A DNA stretch of 64,000 bases from Mytilus edulis (GCF_963676685.1 NC_092344.1:87016749-87080748), one strand, 5' to 3'. Positions 10,890 through 23,999 are shown, counted from the first letter of the stretch. Notes: generated by a model from the letters alone, not told the origin. Program-made: numbers and translations.

Positions 10890-13800
10890 GTACAGATGAT
10901 ATACTTGTTGTAATGGGAGGATTTGGATCTCACCAGAACATGGTAGAAGCTGTTGAACAGTACGACCCTAAAACAGAAGCATGGACTCGCAGACCTGTAA
11001 ATACCTTAAATTTCTTATGATCATGGTTGTTAATGAAAAATATATCTTATTGGAATTTTTTAATAAAACTGAAATTAAAATACAAAGTGTTTTCCTATAA
11101 ATTCTATTGACAAAGATTTTGTTTAAGACGTTTAAACTCTTAAAAATGTAAATGATGTGATTGTGGTAAATATGTATTGCTGAGGCTTGATTAACTCTTG
11201 AAAAACATGTTATAAGTTGAAGGCTATAACTTTCAAAAAATACTCCTAGCTATAACTATCAGCAGAAATATTGTTTTGCTGTTACCTCTTTTATGTTCCT
11301 TAGGGATAAAAAAATTATTTAATGATAACGATAAAGTCAAAATACTTTCATTTAATCAGATAGTCATGTTACACTATTTTAACAGTTTAGAAATATGTTT
11401 TTTTCATAGAATTTATCAAAGAGAAGAAGATATGTTGCTGCTGCCTCATTAAATGGAAAGGTGTATATCATTGGTGGTTATGATGGCCAATCAAGATTGA
11501 GTTTGGTGGAATGTTTAGACCTGTCTTCAGATGATCCACAGTGGCAGTCTGTATCATCTATGACACAGAGAAGGGGATTAGCTGGAGTTTGTGTCTACCG
11601 AGGTATAACAGATGGTCATGAGAGTTACTGTAAACCAACTTATTTCAGAGCTCCAGATAAGAATTCACAAATTGGGTTTTTTACCCACCATTTTCTTATA
11701 TAATTGGGTGATAAAGTTTTTTGATTGCATTATCAATTCCAATTCACCCCTCATGTTAATATCAAATTGGGTTTTTCACCACCAAGCTCCTTAATGTATT
11801 GGGTTTTTTCATCAACACAATATTGAATATTTAGGCAATATCAACCCCAGATTTTTTTTCCATCTTAAATATGTTTCTTTCTTTGTTTAGCTGTTTTATT
11901 TGGTTTAGGGTTAGGGTTAGGGTTATTTGCTAGCTGTTTTATTTGGTTTATTGACTGAGAAGCAATTGTAGGTTTAATTTGTGTTCCGTTTTAAACCTTC
12001 TGCCAGTTTTGTATTTTCTCATATAAACTGTAAAAAAACGGATATGTGTATTCACAGGCACTCGTCTTATACCTTTATATAATAAATTCTGAGACCAGTG
12101 CCTGTGTGTGTATTCATTAATTAACCGTAAATGAAAAAAATAGTATATAAACTCTAATTATACTTGAATGTTTTTGTTTAATCCAATTTTCCTAAATCTG
12201 GGTTTAGTTGTCTTTTATTAGAACTTTTGGTTTCTGATGCTTTATCATGTCAAAATTAATTTGGCCTTTCACTTTTTCCAACTGATTTCGTTTTTGAGGA
12301 AACCCTGCTTTTATTAGCAATGTTCTCGTTAAGGTACGTACACACGCCCGTGTGTTCGATGGACGCTTCCTAAAAACACTGGCTGAGTCTTGTTATCATC
12401 ATAACTTTCCCTAAGCTTTTCAAAAGAAGCAGAAAACATGCTTCTATTCAATATTTTTACCGGACATTCACTTTTGTTTTAATTCAATGTATGTAATGAT
12501 AAATCCCAAGCAATGCGAAAAAAATATGACTTCATGACACACGCTAATTGGATAAACGCCGAGAAGATCGAAATGTGTTCAAAAACATGTGTACCTATTG
12601 AGCAACGGAAAACTCTAACAGGGACCCATTTCAGCTACTTGATGCAGGGATCTATTTTTAGAACGAAAGGAAATTTCCAATTATAAATATTATAAAAATA
12701 GTTTACACGACCACTGTAAACAGATAAGGGTAAATAACGCAAATGGTAGCCAATAAAAGGGTTGAGAACTCATGGTTTTGGAATATAATTGGGTTTTCCT
12801 TTGAATTAATTGGGTTATTGAACCCTGCAATGGGCAATTGCATTGGGTTTTTATTATTTGTATTGCGTGATCACGCAAATACGAAGCTTATCTGGAGCTC
12901 TGTTATTTTCACGGATACTTTATTTCGCATTTAAACCTTTCTTGTCCACTTTGTGGCTATTAATTTCGCCATCTTCCAATTAACTTGATGTAATTTACTG
13001 TAAATTGAGAAATAATTGCATGAATAAATTATTGCGATTTTGTCAATTAAGACATAAAGCAGTTTTAATTTTTGCGATATTGAGAAAAATCCTGTTTAAT
13101 TCATATAAAAAATTTCAAAATGTGAGTTCAAATTATTGCGATGATAACCCTGTCGCATTTTTCCCAATAATTAAAGTTAAAACATCGTTAAAATTTCTGA
13201 ATTTACAGAAGTTATTGAGGAGATAAATGTTATCAATACTGAAAAGAAATGTTTTCATGGTCTGAAATAATCAGTCATACCAAAATTAAATATTTTCAAT
13301 AGTGAAGAATTATGGTCTAGTACAATTGTCATTTATTCATGATCTTCTGCCTAAATAAAAAGGAACTGGTTTATCATTTATAATAAACCTCTAAGAAGTA
13401 ACTAGTGGTAAATTCCATTCATTTTAATCATTCACTTCTGCCATTGTGATGCACACTGACTTTAAAAGGGACAGAACCAGGATTTATTCTAGAAAATTCC
13501 TAGAAAAACCTTTTATAGTACTTGATGAACCTTTCATATATCATTAAAGTTTACTCTTGACACCTAAATATATATTGCCCATTATTATTGGTTGGTTTTT
13601 TTTGCCTTATTTCAGGTTAGCATTGTTTTCTTTAAGTTTTCTAGTCTTCCATCTGAATAAAGATGTTTATAACCTGTTGCATGTGTGGCCAATTAACTGT
13701 TGATTACATCAATAGTATAGTTGTGGCAAATTTTCATCTAGTCAAGCAGATTTTTATTTGTCTTTTGAAATGTCAGACACAAAACTCACATTGTAAATGC

Positions 13801-16049
13801 CCACCCTTAAAGTTGTGCTTTATTGCATTACCCATTGTCCATCTGTTTGTCTATTTTTTAATCCAATATTATTTTGCTATTTTTAAGAGTAAAACATAAA
13901 AGAATTAGATGATTACAATAAAAAGATGAATAATTAATACAAGTGATAAGGAAAAAAGATGCTAACTTCTCCTACTTGTAAGTCAATAAATGTGTACCAA
14001 AGCAATTGTGTTACAGGAAAACTGGACAAGCACACAATAATATTCAGTTTTTGAAGTGCATTTTATGACACAAACTGTTTGCAATTGTAAAACATGTATG
14101 TAATTATTCACTGATGCTGTTATATTTGTATATGTAAATTCTATAAGCTGTATTGCTTTTGAATAAAAGACTATTCTGTTGATGTTTGGTTCTTCTATTC
14201 ACACTTACAGGTGAAATCTATGTATGTGGTGGATTTGATGGGTATAGTAGACACACCAGTATGGAGTGTTATAACCCTGGGAATGATCAGTGGAGAACAT
14301 TGAGTGGTATGGCTGTGGGACGTGAAGGGGCAGGACTTGTAGTTGCAGGAGATAATATCTATTGTGTTGGGGGATATGATGGCATAAATCTACTAGACTC
14401 TGCAGAGAAATATGATCCTAACACAGAACAATGGTGCAATATATCACCTATGTCTTGTAGACGTTCAGGTAAATTAAAGATGTAATTTCAACCATTTGAA
14501 GGAACTGTATTAGATTGAAATTAATTTCTTTTAGTTGTCTGCCCATAGACGGTTATTTGTATTCCCGCACTTCATGGGATATAACCATTTAGCACGACAG
14601 GGCCAACTCGATAAGACATGTTTTCCCAGTTAAATTTTTATCTTGCTTAGGTACGTGAATTTATTTGATGTTATGTTTAATGTTTTGATTTCAGTAGTAA
14701 TTATAAATTACTGACTATATTTTGTCGACATGATATTATATATCATAATGTGCAATTAAAATCAGCACATGGCACTGTCGTGTGGGTATTCAATTTGAAC
14801 TTTAGTTTGGTTTTTATTAGTGTTATATGTATAGAGTTGTAGTCTATGGGCGTTAGTAATTGTGGAAGAATTCTCTTTTTTGAAATTTGAACAGAATTGG
14901 ATATTCAACTTTAACTAATTCTTCTGAAAACACAAAATAAATTGCTTGTATTAGTTTTTTCTTGAGATCACCATTTGACATATACCAAAAGGCATAACTT
15001 TGAACTTTATAGTAAAGAGTAGACAAAATCACTTACATATGAAACCATATAATTATTGCAACCAAACATTTTCATCAATATATTATTAAAAGTTAACATT
15101 TATTGAAAGTTAAGTCATTAAAAGAATTAAAACATGTTGACATAATAAAAATATAATAACCTTCCGGAGCTAGGCTCTTGTCTTTGAAAATATGTATAGA
15201 AAATATATCCATGATCCCTTTTAAAGATTAAGGCTCTAACTACCTTCAGAATGACCACCATTATTATTAAATATAAGTTACTTTTTTCTTACTTTTCTAT
15301 AGGTGCTGGAGTATCAGTATTGAATGGACAGATATTTGTTTGTGGCGGATATGATGGTACAGACCATTTATCAAGTGTTGAATCCTACAGCATACATACT
15401 CAGCAATGGTCATCTCTTCAATCAATGGTGGTCCCAAGATGTTATGTTGGTGCTTGTGTACTTAGAGGCAAACTCTTAGTTGTTGCTGGGTAAAGAATAT
15501 TGATCATTTATACATGTAGGAGGATATATTTCTAGCTGACAATAAATTCACAAGGAATATTTTCAGTTTCATTTCATGCAAACACAAATACTGTTATATA
15601 ATGATTCAATTGGGTTATCTTCTGAAATTGTTAAGCTCCATCCATCATTCCATACTTCTGTCTTTTTGAAAAACATTTTTTTTTATTTCTTGGCAACAAA
15701 CAAATTCTTATACATAATTATTTCCCTAACATGTTACATTATAAATATATGATACCCATTTTAATGTTTAGAACATGTTTATATAATAACTGTCATCAGG
15801 TGTACTCTCCATTAGATATTTTGGAAGCTGAAAATATGAAACAATTAGAATTGCCAGAATCCTATATAAGCTATAATTTTTGTATGATTTTATAGCTTTA
15901 TCATGTGCTATTGTTTTAGGTATGATGGAAATACATTATTGAACACAGTAGAATGTTATGACCCTCTAACAGGAAAATGGTCAGTATTAGACCCCTCTAT
16001 GAATACTCACAGATGTGATGCTGGTATAACTGTGGTCAGAAAAGTCTGA
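10890..16049 (+). CDS. KLHL12: KLHL12-like kelch protein, 3' five exons (copy 2)
   Basis: Exons are 10890-10996, 11410-11602, 14211-14468, 15303-15489 and 15920-16049, with intact splice sites and an open frame ending in TGA. The encoded kelch propeller is identical in amino-acid sequence to copy 1. By my count 14 bases differ in 875 and every change is silent, including TAA versus TGA. No BTB or BACK exon lies between the copy 1 stop (5961) and this first exon, so the segment cannot make a complete KLHL12 alone. It could be spliced as an alternative 3' end to shared upstream exons, be a recent partial duplicate, or be the second allele of one gene. The untouched protein argues against a long-dead pseudogene. 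Confidence 0.88.
11646..12902. mobile_element. 1,257-bp DNA transposon with 16-bp perfect TIRs
   Basis: The ends are CAGAGCTCCAGATAAG (11646-11661) and its exact reverse complement (12887-12902). They are flanked by a direct TTATTT duplication (11640-11645 and 12903-12908). Copy 1 has the empty site at about 2238-2250 with a single TTATTT. The interior repeats AATTGGGTTTTT-like words near both ends and has no ORF above about 65 codons, so the element is non-autonomous. A perfect 16-bp palindrome, TTGCGTGATCACGCAA, sits near the right end. The TIR resembles hAT ends in its CAG start, but a 6-bp duplication is unusual for hAT, so I leave the superfamily open. Confidence 0.95.
11905..11925 (+). 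repeat. Interstitial TTAGGG repeats
   Basis: Three and a half TTAGGG units lie inside the transposon at 11646-12902. They are flanked by two direct 20-bp copies of TAGCTGTTTTATTTGGTTTA at 11888-11907 and 11931-11950. Confidence 0.9.
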
Positions 16050-17287
16050 AGTCTCCATATTGCCAAAAGAAACTGACAGTTTTGTTTTCAGACATTGAGA
16101 TTATTTGTTATTGTATAGTCTTTGTGATTAAAGTATAGCAGAATTGTTGTCCAATTAGAAATATATATGTATATATACATTGCATGCATATCTATGAAAT
16201 CATTATTAACAGATGTAAAGTCTGAGGGACCACTATCTTTACATTTTAGGAGTGCCAAATCTTTTTAGTTTTAATCATCTTTCTGATTGTTTTACGTGTC
16301 ACTTTGAATTAAAAAGTAAAATAACAAAACTAATAATTTCTTAGGAAATTCAAATCAGAGTTATGGTCCTTGGACTTAGAAAATTCACTCAAATAATCAG
16401 TTTTCCTCACTTTTTTCATCATGTTGAATGTATTGATTTAATAAATGGTATAAAGTTTTATCATGACAAGTTACAGATCAAGTTCGAATTTTGATCTGGT
16501 CTAATGATTGTGTGCAGAGTTATTGTCCTTTGATTCAATTTTCAACATTTTTTTTACATCATACTTGAAGATATTGACTTGATTTTTCAATTTGTTCTGT
16601 AATTTTCACCATAACAAATTATAGATCAAGTTAGAATTTTCAGTACAATTAATTTTTTACTGGTAGAGGACTATATTGCCGGCAATACTCTTAGAATGCT
16701 TGAATTGTTAAGTCTTTTGCTAGATTATTGGTTCTCCATTTTGCTGTTGAATATATTGTTGCTTCTCCAGTATGTCTTTAGAAAGATTGTTTTTTCATTG
16801 TATTGTTTATTCATCTTAGGATCTGTGATATTGTTTATGTTGTGTATTGTGGTTTATCGCTGCTATATAGTATACATTTAAAAAAGTGTTATGCTTAACT
16901 ATTGGATGTTAATTAATGTGTTTTAAATAAATAATGCATAATGATTTGCATTTATGTTAAATGTTATTGTTGCATAATATGTAATGTTGAAGCATTTGAT
17001 ATAATATAAGTGAAAAGCAAATAATAAATGATTGAAATTTTTTGTTTGATTTTTATAAACTCTCTCTAATTAAAATATTTTTATTGATTTTATATACCCA
17101 TTCTAAATGTGGATTACATTTCATTCTCTTTGTATATTTGTTCATACATTTTTTTACAATTTTCTCCAGTTCTTGTGGACAGAATGTTATATTTTTGAAC
17201 GCATCTTGAAAGTGAAAAGTTGTTACCTGTGAGCGCTTTCTGAATTTCTGTGGTTCAGTGGTTGTCATTTTCATAAAAAAAGATGTG

Positions 17288-17596
17288 GTATTATTGCAAA
17301 TGAGACAAACTTTTCAAACAGAAATTAACAACTATAGGTCACTGCACGACCTTCAACAATGAGGGTGTAGCCCATACCGCATAGTCTGCTATAAAAGGCC
17401 TCGAATTGACAATGTAAACAATTCAAACTAGAAAACAAATGGCCAAATTGCCAATACCACATAGTCAGATATAAAAGGCCCCAAAATGACAAGCACATCA
17501 GTTATATCTGAAAGGTCTAGTTCTACTTCTATACTTGGATGTGGAAGTGCATCGGAATAAGCTGTAGCTCACTATTTTGTATTAAAAAGTAAAATA
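17288..17596. repeat. Dispersed mussel repeat, unit 2 counterpart
   Basis: This is the unit 2 version of 7381-7680, with both GCTATAAAAGGCC-type phrases. It lacks the two insertions that flank it in unit 1. Confidence 0.55.
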
Positions 17597-18105
17597 ATGA
17601 TAAAGGATTTGGTGAATGATGCAACACCTGGTGCAGTTGATACAGTATCAGGCTCAGGATGTACTAATAACAGCATATTCAGACAATATTTAACTGACCA
17701 TTTTCTTAAACATGTCCCTGGCAGAAACAATGACAACATACCTCTACTGCTTGATTGGCATAAGTCCCATGTTGCAGTTGATATCATTGAATGGGAACAG
17801 GAACACATCATCATTCAAACCTTACAGCTCCTACCTCACACATATAATAACCTTTGGATGTTGGATGTTATGGCCCGTTGCAACGTATTTAAGATAATGA
17901 ATTTCACACAACTATACGACAAAACTCATCATTCATAACCAGATACAACATATATTTGAACTAGCCTGCAAAGCATACCAGATATCTCAAGAAAACCTCC
18001 GGTCATCATTTAGAAATATTGGAATGTATCCCTTGGATAAGAGTGTAATCATCAAAGATCTAATGAAACCATCAGAGGTATTTACAGGAAATAAGAAATG
18101 CTAAG
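17597..18105 (+). pseudogene. Broken pogo/Tigger-type DDE transposase (copy 2)
   Basis: This is the same remnant as at 7817-8310 and gives a slightly longer open stretch (113 codons, 17597-17938). It runs from KDLVNDATPGAVDTVS through LLLDWHKSHVAVDIIEW to the degraded third acidic region. A second frame then gives FELACKAYQ, NLRSSFRNIGMYPLDKS and MKPSEVFTG. Compared with copy 1 it lacks eight bases or so near 17982. No N-terminal domain, intact catalytic set or terminal repeats are visible, so it is not functional. Confidence 0.8.
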
Positions 18106-19375
18106 AAACTACAGATAAAAAAAACCAGATACTAGTAACATGCAGATAATTTAAGTTGATTCTAATGGGGAAAGTAAGGGGGGCTGCGAGAATTGCTGTG
18201 TTCGATGTTTCAGTTGTTGAAGATTTTCAAGATTACGATGTTACTCTCACACTTCTTTGCCAAAAAAAAAATGAACTAAAGATAACTAAATCCACAAAAG
18301 ACCAGAAAGAAAATTTCTTTGGGAAAATTGTGTCTGGTATGGCCAAAACTGAAACAGGTAGCAGGAAAGGAAAAATAGCATGTTGAAAATAAAGAGAAAA
18401 AAATCAACCAACCAGAGCAGTAAGAAAACTGGAAACAAAATAAAAAGAAACCATCCACTTCTGCTTGTCACTGAAATCAGAAAATAGCCACACATCTACT
18501 GAACCTTGACCTAGTCTTACATCGACTAAACCAGGACATAGCTACACTTCACCTAAATAAGGACATATACATAGAGTAAGACGATTCCGTGAACATGATG
18601 TGTACGTAAACAGTTAAACCCAAACCAAATTAGACTGGATTTGGTGTGAAACTTACCAATATGGATGCACTGTTACAATTATAGGTGCAACCAGTGAAAA
18701 CATCTGAAATGTTGAACTGAACTTACGGCTGTTATAGGAGGGATACCAAGTTTTACTAATGGCATTGTAAGGACATGGATTAGACATTTTTTGCAAATTG
18801 TTTCTTATTGTTTCTTATTGTTACTTGTTGGATATTTCATTGTTGGATTTATCTTTTTGTATTTAAATACTTACTTGTTTTAATCAACTTTGAACAAAAA
18901 GGAAAAAATCAGAGTTTATGGCCATATCTGTTTAAAAGACGTCTCAAGCTTGCACATCCGGTGGACAAACTTAAGGGGTGAAAATAGAACATCCATTGAT
19001 TTCAAGTTTACTGTTGCTTTTTCGTTACACTAACATTCTTTTGCATGTCAAAGTTAATATTTTTATTGAATGAATGACTGCAAATTGTTTGTGTGACATC
19101 ACAAGCTTGATTATCCGGTGGAAAAACTTGAGGGATGAACATCCCTTGATTTCAAGTAAGTATTTGATGTTACTTTTTATGTTAGGTAATTCCATGACAA
19201 GAAAACAAAAAACAAACTCGTTAAAACAAACGTATAAACAAACAGTAGTACATAAAACTCAACATGAAAGAATGAGCAGTAATATGACACAAGTCAGCAC
19301 TAATGAATAAAACCTTTAAAAAAAAATGAAACAAAAGCAACAAAATGAACAAAATGAACCCACACATACAGTAGT

Positions 19376-22300
19376 GATATACGGATGTTCAAAAAGGGTA
19401 TCATCTCTTACTTTATTTAAAGCTCCTTTGGGCGTTTTTCAATAAAAACGTATTTTCTTGTCCCAGCCACTTAAAAAAAATGTGTTTGATCTTTGCAAGT
19501 AATTTTTTGTGCAGTCAGTACATTGAATTTGATTTAAAAATTTTAAGCAAAGAAACAGTTTATTTTTAGAGGGATTGATAAGATATTGACTCCTGAATGG
19601 TCCACAACAACCAAAATGGCATGTCCCTAGACCGCCTGTTCAACATTCATACTCTTAAATATCGTAAAAAAATGAAGAAATAAATGTTATTTTTACTTTA
19701 CATAAGTTCTTTAATAATTCAAAAGTATGTTCAGAGCCAACATATTTTAATAAACAGCTTTCAATATATGATTTTTAATTTCAGAAGGTGCGTCCCTAAC
19801 AAAATATCCACTACGAAACGAAGTCATTAAAATTTGCCAATAAACAGTTTTATAAAATCAATGTAATTTTTGTTTGCAAGAGATATAAACATTAGGGTCT
19901 TACAAAAGAAGTGATGCTTTTATATCGGCAATTAAATTGTTGGTAAGAAAAATTGAGCACATCAAATGGACCAGAGTGATAACGTATTTTTGTTAAAGGG
20001 AAAATTCGCGATTTTTTACTTATGGTTTAAATATGTTCATTGTGACATAATATATATATTCACAAAGTTTTATCGCTATATGTGCAGTAATAAAGGAGAA
20101 ATTCAATAATTAATGAAAAAATATTAACTACTTCCTGTAGGTCGTGACGTTTTCTCCTGGTTTTTGCATGCCGGGAATTAAAATACAATCATTAAAAGTC
20201 TTGGGTTTTAATCATATTTTAACGTAATCGTAAGCGCGCCGATGACTAATGCTATATCTAACAACCATCCGATAATAAGAAAATAAAACGCACAGACGTG
20301 CAGTTGTACACATTCATGAGATAAATTTTCTATATTTCCCGTATATATTTAGATTTTTTTTTTTTTTGCTTTAATATATGCTTTTTCATACTGATAAAGT
20401 GAATAAATTGAAGTATATAACTTTACACTGTTAAGACAATATATAGGTTTACTCTTATTAACCTTAGACTATCTACGCTATTACTAGGTTTATGCGATGT
20501 GTGTATTATTCTCCGACAATACTTGTGAAGGTAAAATGTTATTTGCAGATTGGTAATTAACTTGGCCTCAAGGGCACACCGTGCCAGGTGTGACTGTCTA
20601 TTCGGATCAGTGGATTATAAGACAGGAGGTCGCGTTTTTAAAATACACAAATTTTCAAGGTGTTGATAAATACAAGTGAATCGCCGTGGAATTATTTAAT
20701 TATATTTGGTGCTATTATTTTATTTAAATTCAAATAAGTTACTAAACTAAAAATGAACCGGTTAAAGTATGGAAATTAAATTTAGTTTTCGGAATAAAAT
20801 GATATACACTCTTATCATTTATTTATGGTTTTTTTTAAAAGGAATAATAGAACTAGTTTTACAAAATCATTTTAAATGTCTTAAATAGGAAAGAAATAAA
20901 TGTACGGGAACACTTAAATTTAGACATTTGAAAGCCATGATCAAATGAACGGTGTACCTGTATTTATACATTTTTACTTCTAGCGTTCGGCCGTGATTAG
21001 ATTTTAGCTGAGACTTCTATAACACATAGTCTCAGATTTAAGTGAGGTCGGTACATCTTATGAAAAATATAGATTATCTGATAGCAATTGGATTATGGAA
21101 GGAGCGCTATACTGTTCAAATACATAAATTTATTACCAATACACTCGAGATCAAAGGTTGTTAATTTTGCAGTTCCAGTTCACTTTTACTCACATATATT
21201 TTTTATTTTGATTTGACCGTGCTTGTTTTAATATGACAGTTCTTTTCAGTCCTCTTATCTGGTTATACGGAAGCAAACCTGCACAGTACATTTTGCATTT
21301 GTATAGTCTGATATTCTTATTTCATATGTAAAATGAATGAACAATTATTAAAAAAAACGGCATTCATTTTGAAATATATCACTGTTTCTAGAGTGAAAAT
21401 TAAGTCACATATTATGTGACGATATAAACAATAAGATGAATTACTTATAAGAAATAACGGGACCAAAAATTACATAAAAACGGTAGAATAGGTGCTAAAA
21501 TATAAATAAAAGTAAAATTAAAAATAGATAACATTGGGATAATCTATACGTATTCTTACAACCACTCTTAATTTTATAAATTTATAAAATTTTGTACACA
21601 GGCCGTATATTACGGACAGTTTTATATTGGTATGGTATATTTTATAAATTTTACCTGTGCACACCTGGTTCACTCGCGATCACGCACGTGATTCATTGAC
21701 CTTGTTCATTGTGTATTAAATTTAATAAACAAGCCTGCCAGGAAGTCGACCGTTAATACCTTAATATGTCACATCTACAATACCCCGGTAATGACCGGTA
21801 TAAAGCCATGCTGATTACAAAAAGACAAGTTTTTGAACGTAGGTCAAGTTAGGTAAAAACCCAAAATAAGCTGAAAATATACGTTAGAAAAAAGCATTTA
21901 AAAAAACATTCACATAAGACATGAATCTCAGTTTATAATAAATATCTCCGGACTTTTTTCACTTTATTGAGACTACTTTAACATTATTATAGCATAATTC
22001 CTATGGAATACTTGATACTGTATCTCGGTGCCAAAAATGTAAACTTAATGACGAGCTAAAACATTGGACGATCTTTTGTCATTTACAGCTTTTTAACCTG
22101 ACCTCAACATTGTACGTTGAACCCTCTTAAAAAATTAAGATGTCTTGTAAAGTATTTTTTTTTTAAATATTCTTATCAATCTTAGTGAAGCATTACTTGA
22201 TTTGATGATCTTGGAAACTATGAAGACTTCTTCGGCTTTCAATACTTGGTCGAGTATAAAATCCATCAGCTAGGCAAGTCATATTACACTGATTAACGGA

Positions 22301-23310
22301 CATGTCATGCCGTGTACTAGGACTTTGTGGTAATTAGATAGCCGTGGTCATTAGTGTTCAAGATGGCGTCTTGCCGAGAATTAAGAGTCGATTTTAAAAA
22401 TCAAATAACTCACTCATCTAGAGGAATAAAGCTTTAATATTTTGAGAATATGCTTATTTATCTAGGATGAACATAATATCAAATTTTTATTTTTTTGCGA
22501 ATTTTCCCTAACGGGTCAAATCTCCTTCAGTATCTGGTTTTAAAATTATGAAAAAAATATCAATGTACAGCTTAATAAATGCTTTGATGAATACAGTCTT
22601 GTTACCCTTACAATATAGGGATTGTGTGTGGGGTGGGGAATAAAACGATCGAATATGTTCCCTACGAAACGGTCCCCTACGAAACAAGTATGGGAGAAAA
22701 ACGTTTCGTAGTGGACACTACCACTACCATGCAGTCTTTTTTTAATCTTTTTTCAATTATATTCGTGCAAAACAAATAACAAGGGTTAGTTTCATGTAAT
22801 TTTTATTATGTTTCTATTAACATATAATAGGGTTGATGTCAACTACGAACTTTTTGTCCACTACGAAACGCATCAAAATGTCCACTACGTAACATGAGTT
22901 GTACCTCCATATTATGTGAAGTACTGTCTAATCTTTATCGATAAAAATGGTTTTCCAATTCAGAAAAAAAAAAAATTTAGTATTTAAAGTAAACAAACTG
23001 GAATGTCTATAGGAAACATTTAAAATTGCAAAAAATATGTATGTTTAGAAGAAGTTTCGTAGGGGACAAAAGTCCCCTACGAAACAGTACACAAATTATG
23101 AAAATAATATCATTTTAAAGAATATTTAAGATTGCACTTTTTGTTTACAAACAGGTCTATAATAGAGGTATTCAAAATATCTCTTGAAATTAAATTTTAG
23201 ACAAGTTGATTTTCCATTTTTTTTAGGTCTGAAAGTTACGCTTTTATTGAAAAACGCCCCTATGTGTTCATAAATCCGTAGCTCGACCTTTTCCCTTTCA
23301 AATATCACGC
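19376..23310. mobile_element. Large inverted-repeat element with CTACGAAAC motifs, no gene
   Basis: GGGCGTTTTTCAATAAAAACGT at 19430-19451 matches the reverse complement of 23238-23259 at 21 of 22 positions, with weaker matching outward. GTCCMCTACGAAAC-type words occur at about 19806, 22658, 22675, 22705 (reverse), 22857, 22888, 23055 (reverse) and 23075. Nearly all lie in the outer parts. There is no ORF above 60 codons of recognisable type. I read it as a decayed non-autonomous element interrupted by a second one (19992-22514). Exact ends are uncertain. Confidence 0.5.
19992..22514. mobile_element. Inner inverted-repeat element nested in 19376-23310
   Basis: GGGAAAATTCGC near 19998-20009 is repeated in reverse complement at about 22497-22508, with weaker matching over a further 60-80 bp inward. 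The stretch is AT-rich and I see no gene in it. The nesting explains why the CTACGAAAC words occur only outside it. Target duplications are not clear. Confidence 0.4.
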
Positions 23311-23792
23311 ACTATAAAGATTGACAAAACAATATATCAATTGATTGAAAGCGTGTTCTTGTTTGAATTATAAAAATCTGTCTGAGAATGATGAACATAA
23401 GAAGCAAAAGATACAAGAGGGACATTCAAATTCTTAATCAGACAACGCCATTAGCTTCCAATCCAAACATCTGGTACAATAATCCATAATCATCAAATGA
23501 GCCAGTTCTTATAATTGTTTTTCTCTAATTCTTCGTCAAATTATCCCTTTCTGCACCCATTGTATAAAAAAAATTAATCAACGTGTGGTTTGTTTGATCT
23601 CAGTACTTCATTGGTTAAAATCCGATTATGACGTCGAATTTTCTTGCCTTCCTCTGAATTTCCTATTGTGATGGCATGAAAAAAGGCGACAATGTCTGAT
23701 GACGTCACATAGAAAGAACACATCTTTTTGCAGATCATTCGAAAAGAAGGAATAAGTTTGCCTGCATAATGTTAGAAAATCATTAGAGAAAC

Positions 23793-23999
23793 AGATTCCA
23801 CCACCAACTCTCGTGTAATACGATATTTATCCACTCTCGACATTTAAATTTTAAATATTGTTACAATCATAGGTGCAACCAGTGAAAACATCTGAAATGT
23901 TGGACTGAACTTACGGCAAGCCTCGCGTTTTAAATTTGAAAATTTAACTGTCTCGAGTGGATAGATATCGTATTACACTCGATGCAGTGGTAGAATCTA
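23793..23999. mobile_element. Foldback element with about 65-bp arms
   Basis: The left arm (23793-23856) and right arm (23929-23999) are inverted copies sharing AGATTCYACCAC, GTGTAATACGATAT and TATCCACTC. The 72-bp middle holds a segment (about 23858-23915) nearly identical to 8873-8930 and 18670-18728 behind the pogo remnants. Confidence 0.75.

Larger units (their letters stand above)
10400..19375 (+). repeat. Segmental duplication, unit 2
   Basis: This is the second copy of 975-9505, in direct orientation. All five exon lengths (107, 193, 258, 187 and 130 bp) are identical to unit 1. It uniquely carries a 1,257-bp transposon at 11646-12902 and a different block at about 16250-16690. Homology ends near 19375 at ACCCACACATACAGTA. 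Confidence 0.93.

Noticed and set aside
20575-20612. T-box-like CCAGGTGTGA next to an inverted GCACACC
   Set aside because: No adjacent gene or conservation evidence; likely coincidence within a decayed element.
23700-23707. Perfect CRE site TGACGTCA
   Set aside because: A single 8-mer is expected by chance in a window this size and no gene starts nearby.
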